From positions 2,931-13,510 of the forward strand of contig DBVK01000090.1 of assembly GCA_002308135.1 (NCBI GenBank): a stretch of DNA of 10,580 nt, written 5' to 3'. Under the pieces are notes generated by a model. That model had not been told where the DNA came from. It made no database searches and was given only the letters and a program-made list of their open reading frames with translations. Origin of the DNA: Bacteroidales bacterium UBA1266. Lineage in GTDB: Bacteria; Bacteroidota; Bacteroidia; Bacteroidales; WCHB1-69. The translations under genes were made by a program, and so were the position numbers. Position 1 is the stretch's first letter. Every line of letters begins with the position of its first letter. Shown piece by piece: positions 1 to 5,715 of the stretch.

Positions 1-577
1 TGCATTCCGCAAAATGCACCAGACGGTCGTCCCATATTTCAAAATCCTCCGCATGCAGCGACGAACGCTCGTAGGACTGCTTCAGCAGGGCGTTGCGCTG
101 CAGCAGCACTTTGTTGTACTGCACCAGCGCATCCAAATAGGTACGGTCGTACTGGGAGATGACGCTGTCGAAATAGCGCCGCCTCGCCTCGCTTCCGCCC
201 TGGATGTAATCCTGATCGTAAGGGGAAATCATCACCGAGGGGAAGCGTCCGATATGGTCGGACAGGCGTTCGTATTCCTTTTGGTTGATTTTAAAAACTT
301 TATGCACATTGTGCTGCTGTATGCACGACAACTTCGCCTCGCTTTCCTCCTCCGTCATCACGCCGTGGATGGCGAAAAAATCCGTGCCGTGGCGGATGTT
401 CTGCTGGTCGGTGGCGGTATAATAGCTCTTGCACATGGAAAGGTAATGCACCGCGTCCAGCAGATTGGTCTTGCCGACACCGTTTTTTCCGCTGATGGCG
501 TTCAAACCCGGCAGAAAACCGAAGCGGCTTTCCGCATAGTTCTTAAAATTAATGAGCTGTATTTCCTTTAAATACAT
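1..577 (-). CDS. recF: RecF, DNA replication/repair ATPase (N-terminal half, cut by window edge)
   Basis: RecF is a cytoplasmic SMC-like ATPase that binds single/double-strand junctions and, with RecO and RecR, loads RecA at gaps and stalled forks. The 192 visible residues begin MYLKEIQLINFKNY, the usual RecF opening. A perfect Walker A (GKNGVGKT) lies at residues 30-37, and the family signature PYDQDYIQGGSEARRRYFD at 119-137. The family is about 360-375 residues, so the second half, including the ABC signature and Walker B, lies beyond the left edge. The ATG at 577-575 is chosen because it gives the canonical N-terminus and follows the stop of the barrel gene by one base (TAGCATG), which suggests translational coupling. 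No Bacteroidota-type promoter is visible in the 120 bp upstream, so it is probably the third gene of the leftward operon. Confidence 0.97.
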   Translation of the reverse strand, partial: MYLKEIQLINFKNYAESRFGFLPGLNAISGKNGVGKTNLLDAVHYLSMCKSYYTATDQQNIRHGTDFFAIHGVMTEEESEAKLSCIQQHNVHKVFKINQKEYERLSDHIGRFPSVMISPYDQDYIQGGSEARRRYFDSVISQYDRTYLDALVQYNKVLLQRNALLKQSYERSSLHAEDFEIWDDRLVHFAEC

Positions 578-578
578 G

Positions 579-2312
579 CTATTCCCCACCGAAAATGTAT
601 TTCATCCCGAACAGGCAATTGAAACGTTCGGTGCGATAATAGGCGTATATGGGATTGCTCCGTCCCAGAAGATTGTTCAAATCCATAAAGAAGCGCAAAC
701 GGTGGCTCCAGATGTATTCGGCGTTCAGGCTCACGTCAAACCACAGCGGCAGCTCCTCCTTGCCTACAACTTTCCCCTCATCAAACACAGGGGTGTACAT
801 CTCATCCTTCCAGGTGGCTGTCAAGCCGAGCGTGACTTTCTGTTTCAGCGTATAGTCGGCGGAAATCCCCAAGACATACTGGGGCGTGTAATACAAGGTC
901 ACCGTATCGTCCGTCATATAACTATAGTAATCAAAATCCACGCCTATGGAAAACGCCTCCTTGAAACGGTAGCCGGCATCCACATGAAGATTGGCCAGGG
1001 AGACCTTGGCATCCCCGAGATCAAACATATGGTACAGGCGGAGATTGTGGGTGTCCACCACGGCCGTCACGGAGGTGTCCGGCATGAAATACATGAATTC
1101 CGAATGGTTCTCCCAGCCTATCTTGGCGCCAAAGGAAAGACGCTGGGAAAGATTGGTTTTAGTGCCCACAAACAAACGGTATATATGGTCTATACCTACG
1201 TCAAACTCCGGCACCAGGAAAGGATTTTCCTTGGAGATTTCCTGATAGCTGTCTTTCTCCAGCTCCCCGTCCGCTCCCGCATAAAAAGCAAGCACTCCGG
1301 GCACCAGATTCCAGGTGGCGTTCACTTTGGGGAAAAGCCCTATGGTGGATTCGCTGTTGAGCAAACCGACCGCGAATGCCGCACCGGCATCCAGTTTCAG
1401 ATTGCCTTCCTCCCACTGCACGCTCGGATGAAAGTCGATCACCCATGAATCCTTTTTACTGGAGGAGAGATGCCAGTCGTTGTGCCCGTAGTTTACGGAC
1501 AGCACACCGCCCAGACGCAGCATGTCCACCCTGGAGAACATCAGGCGCTTGTTCAGCCCGGCCTCCGCATGCAGCAGATGCTCCATGGAATGGAAATTGT
1601 CGTACAGCATGTCGTAGCTTCCGGCATAACGCTGCTGCCACGCGACATTCTTTTTGGTCGCGGGCGTGTACGCCAGCATGCCGGCATGCGCCCTGTGGTA
1701 GGAGCGAACAATATCGGAAGCGGGCTGTGACCAGCCGAACCGCTTTTTCAGGGAATCGGCGGGATAACCGTAGCAATGGAACCAGTCAAAGGCATACGAA
1801 GCCTCCTCCCTGAACACAAAATGGGGGCGGTATTGCTCCGCATACACGGACACGGTGTTTTCCGCATAGTGGGAATTCGCGCTGGCCTTCACCTGGTCGA
1901 AGGAGGCGTGGCTGTACACATGCACGCCGAACGCCTGCCGGGTGGAGCGCAGGGAATTGAAGTCATACGCCAGCAAGGGCTGGAGATAGCCGAATCCGAC
2001 CTTGACCGAATGCTTGTACAGGCGGGAGATTTTGTCTTTCCCCACCCGGGGTGCGATAATGGGATCCGGTTCGAAGCGGGTCTGGTAGGGATGCACCTGC
2101 AGCGAATAGTCAAATACCGGAAGGTGCTTCACGGTATCTCTAATCTGAGCGGGAAAGGACAGTTTTTTCTGCGCATCTTGGATCACCGGACTGAAAGCCG
2201 ATTTCACGACGACATCGTACTGGGACTGTCCGGACACTTCAGCCGCCGCCAAAAGGCAAAGCAGGCAGCAAGCGATGACGAAAGCTCTGTGCATAACGCG
2301 GTATCTTTTCAT
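579..2312 (-). CDS. Outer-membrane beta-barrel protein, plug-less TonB-receptor-like, partner of the TPR protein
   Basis: A 577-residue secreted protein. Residues 1-28 are a signal peptide with a Lys/Arg start, a hydrophobic core rich in Leu/Ala/Cys and likely cleavage at VSG|Q. About 70 residues follow with no TonB plug domain, containing FPAQIRDT (53-60) and PDPIIAPRV (82-90). From about residue 100 the rest alternates polar and aromatic residues, as in transmembrane beta strands. The C-terminal part has the receptor-like element DLNNLLGRSN (544-553) and a last strand GMKYIF. From memory, similar proteins in Bacteroidota are often labelled TonB-dependent receptor although they lack the plug. 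Cargo is unknown. It lies 15 bp after the TPR gene and 1 bp before recF. The ATG at 2312 is preceded by a weak AGAGAA; a second ATG at residue 7 is possible. The aromatic end residue is followed by GGE, an unusual tail. Confidence 0.85.
   Translation of the reverse strand: MKRYRVMHRAFVIACCLLCLLAAAEVSGQSQYDVVVKSAFSPVIQDAQKKLSFPAQIRDTVKHLPVFDYSLQVHPYQTRFEPDPIIAPRVGKDKISRLYKHSVKVGFGYLQPLLAYDFNSLRSTRQAFGVHVYSHASFDQVKASANSHYAENTVSVYAEQYRPHFVFREEASYAFDWFHCYGYPADSLKKRFGWSQPASDIVRSYHRAHAGMLAYTPATKKNVAWQQRYAGSYDMLYDNFHSMEHLLHAEAGLNKRLMFSRVDMLRLGGVLSVNYGHNDWHLSSSKKDSWVIDFHPSVQWEEGNLKLDAGAAFAVGLLNSESTIGLFPKVNATWNLVPGVLAFYAGADGELEKDSYQEISKENPFLVPEFDVGIDHIYRLFVGTKTNLSQRLSFGAKIGWENHSEFMYFMPDTSVTAVVDTHNLRLYHMFDLGDAKVSLANLHVDAGYRFKEAFSIGVDFDYYSYMTDDTVTLYYTPQYVLGISADYTLKQKVTLGLTATWKDEMYTPVFDEGKVVGKEELPLWFDVSLNAEYIWSHRLRFFMDLNNLLGRSNPIYAYYRTERFNCLFGMKYIFGGE
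582..590 (-). promoter_or_regulatory. Probable ribosome-binding stretch for recF inside the barrel gene's last codons
   Basis: The final three sense codons of the upstream barrel gene read GGTGGGGAA, followed by TAGC and the recF ATG. This purine-rich block ends five to six bases from the start codon, the right distance for a Shine-Dalgarno contact, although the match to AGGAGG is imperfect. It is the only such stretch near the start, so coupling to translation of the barrel gene probably also matters. Confidence 0.5.
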
Positions 2313-2327
2313 TTCTCTATGTTCTAA

Positions 2328-5300
2328 CTAATTGCCTAATTCAATATTATTGTTCTGCTTGTCCAAATCCTCCTGCAACTGCTGCAGCTGCTTGTCAGCG
2401 GCCTCCTCCTTGGCCAGCAGGGAATTGTACTTGTTCAACGCCAGGGTGCGCAGCTCCTCCCCGTCGTAATTGTCGATAATGCTGAGGTAGGTGTGCTTGG
2501 CCTGGAAGGTGTTTCCTTTCTCCGCATAAATGTCTCCAAGCAGAATATAGCTCTTCACCGACCAGTATTCGTATGCGATGTTGACCAGCACCTCGAACAC
2601 CTTCTTTTCCGCCTGGTCCAGATTGCCTTGCAGGTATTCGATATTGGCCAGCATATACAAGCCTTCGGAGGCGTATTCCGATTTGGAGTTCCGGGCCAGC
2701 CAATCGAACTCCCTTCCGGCCTGCTGCCAGTCTTTCAGCGAGACCGAGGAGCGGGCGATGACCGCATGCGCCTCATCCCTCACTTCCGTGGAAATCTTAT
2801 CCATACCCAGCAGGGTTTTGGCCATGATAATGGCGCTGTTGGCGTTGGAATCCGCCACATAGGCCCGCATCAGGCCCAAGGCCGTGGACTCCTTGGTGGA
2901 TGGCAACAGGTCCATTTTCTGCAGCCGCTGATAGCAGGCAATGGCGGCGCGGTAATTCTTGTTTTTGGTATGGATGTCTGCGGCATTCAGCAGCGCCGTC
3001 GCCTCAAACTGGTCCAGCGGATGCTCGATCACGTATTCGTAGGCGCTCAAGGCTTCGTTCACGTGGGAACGCCGCATTTTGCACTCGGCCAGATAAAAAT
3101 GCGCGTGCGTGGCGAACACGCCTTCCGGGAATTTCTCAATATACGAAGCGAAGCCTTTTTCCGCCTCGGTGAACTGCTTGTTATAGTATTTGTCAGCAGC
3201 CGAGTTATAGGTGATGGAGTCCTGGGTTTCCGGAGTGATGTTGGCATAGGAGACATTACGCACATAGGCGAAGAACTCCTCCACATTGCCGGCGATGGAA
3301 TAAATGTTCTCTATGTTTTTCAGCGCAGTGGCCGATTCCTTGGTCTTGGGATAATCCTGCACAATCCGCTTGAAGATGCGCAAGGCGTTTTCGTCATCCT
3401 CCGCATTGAAATACAGCAGGCCCAATTTCAGCAGCACCTCCTTGATGCGCTGGTTCTGCGGATATTCCCGCACATAGTCCGTATAGAGCGCCGCGGCCTT
3501 CTCGGAATTGCCTTTGGAAAGGTAGGTGTCAGCCATCTCCATCAGCGCGTCCGACGCGTAGCCGGAAGTGGGGTAGCGTTCGCGCAACTGCCCCATCAGG
3601 GCGATTTTCTCGTCGTATTTGTACAGCCCGCCCATGGATTCCGCCCGCTGGTACAGCGCATAGTCCACATCGTACACGCCCAGGCTGACGGTTTTGGCGT
3701 AATACTGCTGCGCCCTGTTCAGGTCGGAAAGCATGAAGCAGCAGTCGCCGATGCGGTTGTACACATCGGATGCCAGTCGCTTGTCCTCACCGTAGCCCTT
3801 GAGGTTCTCGTAGGTCTGGAATTTGCCGAGCGCATGGGAATACTGTTTCTCCTTGAAATGAGCGTACCCCGCACTGTAATAGGCAGGAAGATACTCCGCT
3901 GTGCGGGCTGCCCCTTCGGAGGCGAAAAAGCGGTTGAACGCATTGGTGGCAGCGGCGCAGTCCCCCTCCTGGTAATAGGATTCCCCTGTCCAATACAGGC
4001 ATTGCGAATACACTTCCGAAAGGTAGTTGTTGTCCATGGACTTCGCAAAATAACGGCGGGCATCGGCATACTTTCCGGCGTTGTAGACTTCCATGCCCTT
4101 GTAGCAGAGCACCCGCTGGTATGCCTCGTTCAGACGGGCGGAGCGGTGGGTGATTTTCTCCAGGGAGGCGATGGCGGCCGAATAGTTCCGCGTGGTCAGG
4201 TAAATGTCGGAAAGGTGCTGTTCGGCATTGCTGCGGCGTGCCGCCTTCGGATATTCGTTGATGTATTTTTCAAAAGCGGAAATGGCGTTGGAAAAAGGAT
4301 TGGCCGACAGTTCGTACTGCAGTTCGGCATAGAGGTAGAGCGCGTCCTCCGTCAGGTAAGGGTCCTTTTTCAGCTCGTAGGCCGCATAAAACGTGTTCGC
4401 GGCAAACTCCTTCCTTCCGGTATGAAGGTAGCAGTCGCCGATAATAAAATACACCTGCTGGTTCAGGGAGTCCTGGTTGCGGCAGATGGCGCGGGTAAGG
4501 CAGGAAAGGGCCTCCTCGTAGCGTTTTTCGCTGTAATAGCAATAGCCCAGACTGTAATAGTCCCCGCAAGTGGCCATCTCCACCTTGGAGAAATAGGCCT
4601 GCATGTGGGGGATAGCCTCTTTGTAATGGCCTAAAAGGTAATGGGATTGCGCCACAATGCGATGGATTTCGGGCACACGCTTCTCCGTGCTCTTGGCCAG
4701 CAGCTCCTCCGCCTCCTCCGTCACCTTGGCGTATTCGCCCAAGGAATAATGCAGCTGCGCGATATAAAAGGGGACGATGGCGTCATAGCCTTCCTCCGCC
4801 CGCAAGCGTTCAAAGCCCTCCAATGCGGAACGGGCGTTGCGCTCCAGATAGAGGATATGGGAATAATAGAACAAGGCCTTGCGGTTGTATTTGCTCCCGG
4901 TCTCCTTGACTTCCGCAAACAGGGGCTTGGCTTCGTCGTAACCGCCCCGGGCGAAATAGCAATAGCCCTTCTTGAAATAATATTCCAGCCGGCTGTCCTC
5001 GTCCAGGCCGTGTTCGTCCACCTGCTCATAGGCCAGCAGCGCCAAGGCATAGCTGTTGCTGTTGAAACGGTAATTGGCCAGATTCCAATACACTTCGCTG
5101 CAATGGACGCTTTCACGGTACAGATCCGTGAATTCCCGGCAAAGGGCGTCCGCGTCCTTGTGGTAAAGACGGCAGGCGCAAATGGCGGCATGGTAAAGCG
5201 CCTCCTCCCGCTGCACGCTATGCAGGTCCTTTTCCGCGTTCAGCAGCTGCATATACGCATGCTTCGCGGCGCCATACTGCTGCATGTCATAAAGTTCGCC

Positions 5301-5426
5301 CGCCGCCTTCCATTCGGCATCGGGCGACACAAAGGTCTGGGTTTTCTGCGCAAATAGGCCGCTGCATGCGAAAAGCGACAAGCCCATGCACAAAACACTG
5401 ATCAATCCTGTTTTTCTGTTCTGCAT
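2328..5426 (-). CDS. Large secreted tetratricopeptide-repeat (TPR) protein
   Basis: A 1032-residue protein. I start it at the ATG at 5426 rather than at in-frame ATGs further up (5462, 5525), because only this start puts a signal peptide first: MQNRK, a hydrophobic stretch, then LFA|QKTQ at 26/27. The inferred transcript also begins near 5461. The mature part is a near-continuous run of helix pairs. By eye I count about 26 TPR-like units, for example YYSLGYCYYSEKRYEEAL and VYFIIGDCYLHTGRKEFA. The last ~30 residues are a Gln/Glu-rich short coiled coil. TPR superhelices are protein-binding scaffolds, and there is no catalytic motif. It is probably periplasmic; Cys21 (LFAC) is only a poor lipobox, so lipidation is unlikely but open. 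As first gene of an operon with the barrel protein it is probably that protein's periplasmic partner. Exporters such as PgaA or AlgK/AlgE offer a structural analogy, not evidence. Confidence 0.93.
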   Translation of the reverse strand: MQNRKTGLISVLCMGLSLFACSGLFAQKTQTFVSPDAEWKAAGELYDMQQYGAAKHAYMQLLNAEKDLHSVQREEALYHAAICACRLYHKDADALCREFTDLYRESVHCSEVYWNLANYRFNSNSYALALLAYEQVDEHGLDEDSRLEYYFKKGYCYFARGGYDEAKPLFAEVKETGSKYNRKALFYYSHILYLERNARSALEGFERLRAEEGYDAIVPFYIAQLHYSLGEYAKVTEEAEELLAKSTEKRVPEIHRIVAQSHYLLGHYKEAIPHMQAYFSKVEMATCGDYYSLGYCYYSEKRYEEALSCLTRAICRNQDSLNQQVYFIIGDCYLHTGRKEFAANTFYAAYELKKDPYLTEDALYLYAELQYELSANPFSNAISAFEKYINEYPKAARRSNAEQHLSDIYLTTRNYSAAIASLEKITHRSARLNEAYQRVLCYKGMEVYNAGKYADARRYFAKSMDNNYLSEVYSQCLYWTGESYYQEGDCAAATNAFNRFFASEGAARTAEYLPAYYSAGYAHFKEKQYSHALGKFQTYENLKGYGEDKRLASDVYNRIGDCCFMLSDLNRAQQYYAKTVSLGVYDVDYALYQRAESMGGLYKYDEKIALMGQLRERYPTSGYASDALMEMADTYLSKGNSEKAAALYTDYVREYPQNQRIKEVLLKLGLLYFNAEDDENALRIFKRIVQDYPKTKESATALKNIENIYSIAGNVEEFFAYVRNVSYANITPETQDSITYNSAADKYYNKQFTEAEKGFASYIEKFPEGVFATHAHFYLAECKMRRSHVNEALSAYEYVIEHPLDQFEATALLNAADIHTKNKNYRAAIACYQRLQKMDLLPSTKESTALGLMRAYVADSNANSAIIMAKTLLGMDKISTEVRDEAHAVIARSSVSLKDWQQAGREFDWLARNSKSEYASEGLYMLANIEYLQGNLDQAEKKVFEVLVNIAYEYWSVKSYILLGDIYAEKGNTFQAKHTYLSIIDNYDGEELRTLALNKYNSLLAKEEAADKQLQQLQEDLDKQNNNIELGN

Positions 5427-5467
5427 GTTTTTCTGATGTTTTTTACCTATTATAAACAACATTCCTG

Positions 5468-5499
5468 CAAAAATACTTTCTATTGCGCAATCCGCCCAA
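5468..5499 (-). promoter_or_regulatory. Promoter of the leftward TPR-barrel-recF operon
   Basis: On the minus strand the -7 element is TATTTTTG (5475 to 5468), a full match to the Bacteroidota consensus TAnnTTTG. A TTG (-33 element) lies at 5499 to 5497 with a 21-bp spacer. Transcription would begin near 5461, leaving about 35 bases of leader before the ATG at 5426. This agrees with the chosen start and excludes the longer N-terminal versions of the TPR protein. Confidence 0.65.
5482..5491. repeat. Perfect 10-bp palindrome in the leftward promoter spacer, possible operator
   Basis: ATTGCGCAAT is its own reverse complement over all ten bases. It lies between the -33 and -7 elements of the TPR operon promoter, where a bound dimeric repressor would block sigma-factor contact. 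Its symmetry stops at the flanking bases, so chance is possible. Its core recurs in the region (see the TTGCG cluster). Confidence 0.4.
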
Positions 5500-5689
5500 G
5501 GGTGGCCACGCTCTTTTTTCAACACGCTTTTGTGATTTACCTTTTGCGTATCCGTTCACTTTTCACGATTTTTTTGCGCGGTCACGCCTGTTTCAGGAAA
5601 AACATCTTGTGTTGCGCCAACGCTGTCATTTTTTATTCGTCTGTTTGGCATCCGTGTCCGGATTTCATGTAACTTTGCATTTCTTTGCG
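5483..5689 (+). repeat. Cluster of five TTGCG words in the divergent promoter region
   Basis: TTGCG begins at 5483, 5544, 5574, 5612 and 5685 on the plus strand. Three copies (5483, 5574, 5612) extend to TTGCGC, and the one at 5612 sits in the near-palindrome GTTGCGCCAAC. A given 5-mer is expected about 0.3 times on one strand of 289 bp, so five is an excess, although a T-rich region raises the odds. These could be half-sites for a regulator acting on both operons; no family can be named. Confidence 0.35.
5644..5677 (+). promoter_or_regulatory. Promoter of the rightward DUF4175-Omp85 operon
   Basis: The -7 element TAACTTTG at 5670-5677 matches TAnnTTTG exactly and is followed by C, as is common in these promoters. 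A TTTG at 5644-5647 can serve as the -33 element, with a 22-bp spacer, similar to the 21 bp of the leftward promoter. Transcription would begin around 5682-5685, giving a leader of about 30 bases before the GTG at 5716. Confidence 0.65.
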
Positions 5690-5706
5690 ACATTTGCATA
5701 AAAAGC

Positions 5707-5714
5707 AGAAAGGA
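5707..5714 (+). promoter_or_regulatory. Shine-Dalgarno-like AGAAAGGA just before the GTG start of the DUF4175 gene
   Basis: AGAAAGGA ends one base before the GTG at 5716, closer than the usual 5-9 bases. It supports translation starting here but is not ideal. No in-frame ATG or TTG lies between the predicted transcript start and 5716. The next in-frame ATG (residue 24) would remove the conserved FIRKYY segment. Confidence 0.45.
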
Positions 5715-5715
5715 C

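Larger units (their letters stand above)
5427..5715. other. Divergent intergenic regulatory region
   Basis: These 289 bp separate the start codons of the leftward TPR gene and the rightward DUF4175 gene. The region is visibly more A+T-rich than the flanking genes, with several T runs. It contains one Bacteroidota-type promoter for each direction, a 10-bp palindrome and repeated TTGCG words. The short open frames across it overlap both promoters and one another, have no ribosome-binding site and look non-coding. I see no riboswitch-like structure or terminator. The weak inverted repeat GTTGCGCCAAC (5611-5621) is too short to be a terminator. Confidence 0.85.

Noticed and set aside
552..1448. 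Long plus-strand frames opposite the barrel gene and recF (also 14-571, 1776-2327, 4641-5357)
   Set aside because: Those whose register I checked (14-571, 552-1448 and 4641-5357) are codon-aligned complements of the minus-strand genes. None shows a recognisable domain or start signals.
579..2312. Calling the barrel gene a true TonB-dependent receptor
   Set aside because: The C-terminal element DLNNLLGR is receptor-like, but there is no room for or sign of the ~120-residue plug domain, and the total length (577) is short for a receptor.
2493..4634. A 713-codon open frame on the plus strand, opposite the TPR gene
   Set aside because: It lies in exact codon register with the TPR gene (both begin at positions divisible by 3), so it stays open simply because that gene avoids TTA, CTA and TCA codons. 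It has no ribosome-binding site or promoter and its protein is low-complexity (His/Val/Gly-rich). The TPR reading is unmistakable.
5427..5525. A 33-residue longer N-terminus for the TPR protein (ATG at 5525)
   Set aside because: It would bury the signal peptide internally and begin upstream of the predicted transcription start and through the -7 element.
5539..5546. Additional rightward -7 element around ACCTTTTG
   Set aside because: It does not fit TAnnTTTG (one T too many between the TA and the G) and lies about 170 bp from the start codon. TAACTTTG at 5670 is a full match.
5611..5621. GTTGCGCCAAC as a transcription terminator
   Set aside because: The stem is only 4 bp with a 3-base loop and no U-run follows. 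No gene ends nearby, since both neighbours start here.
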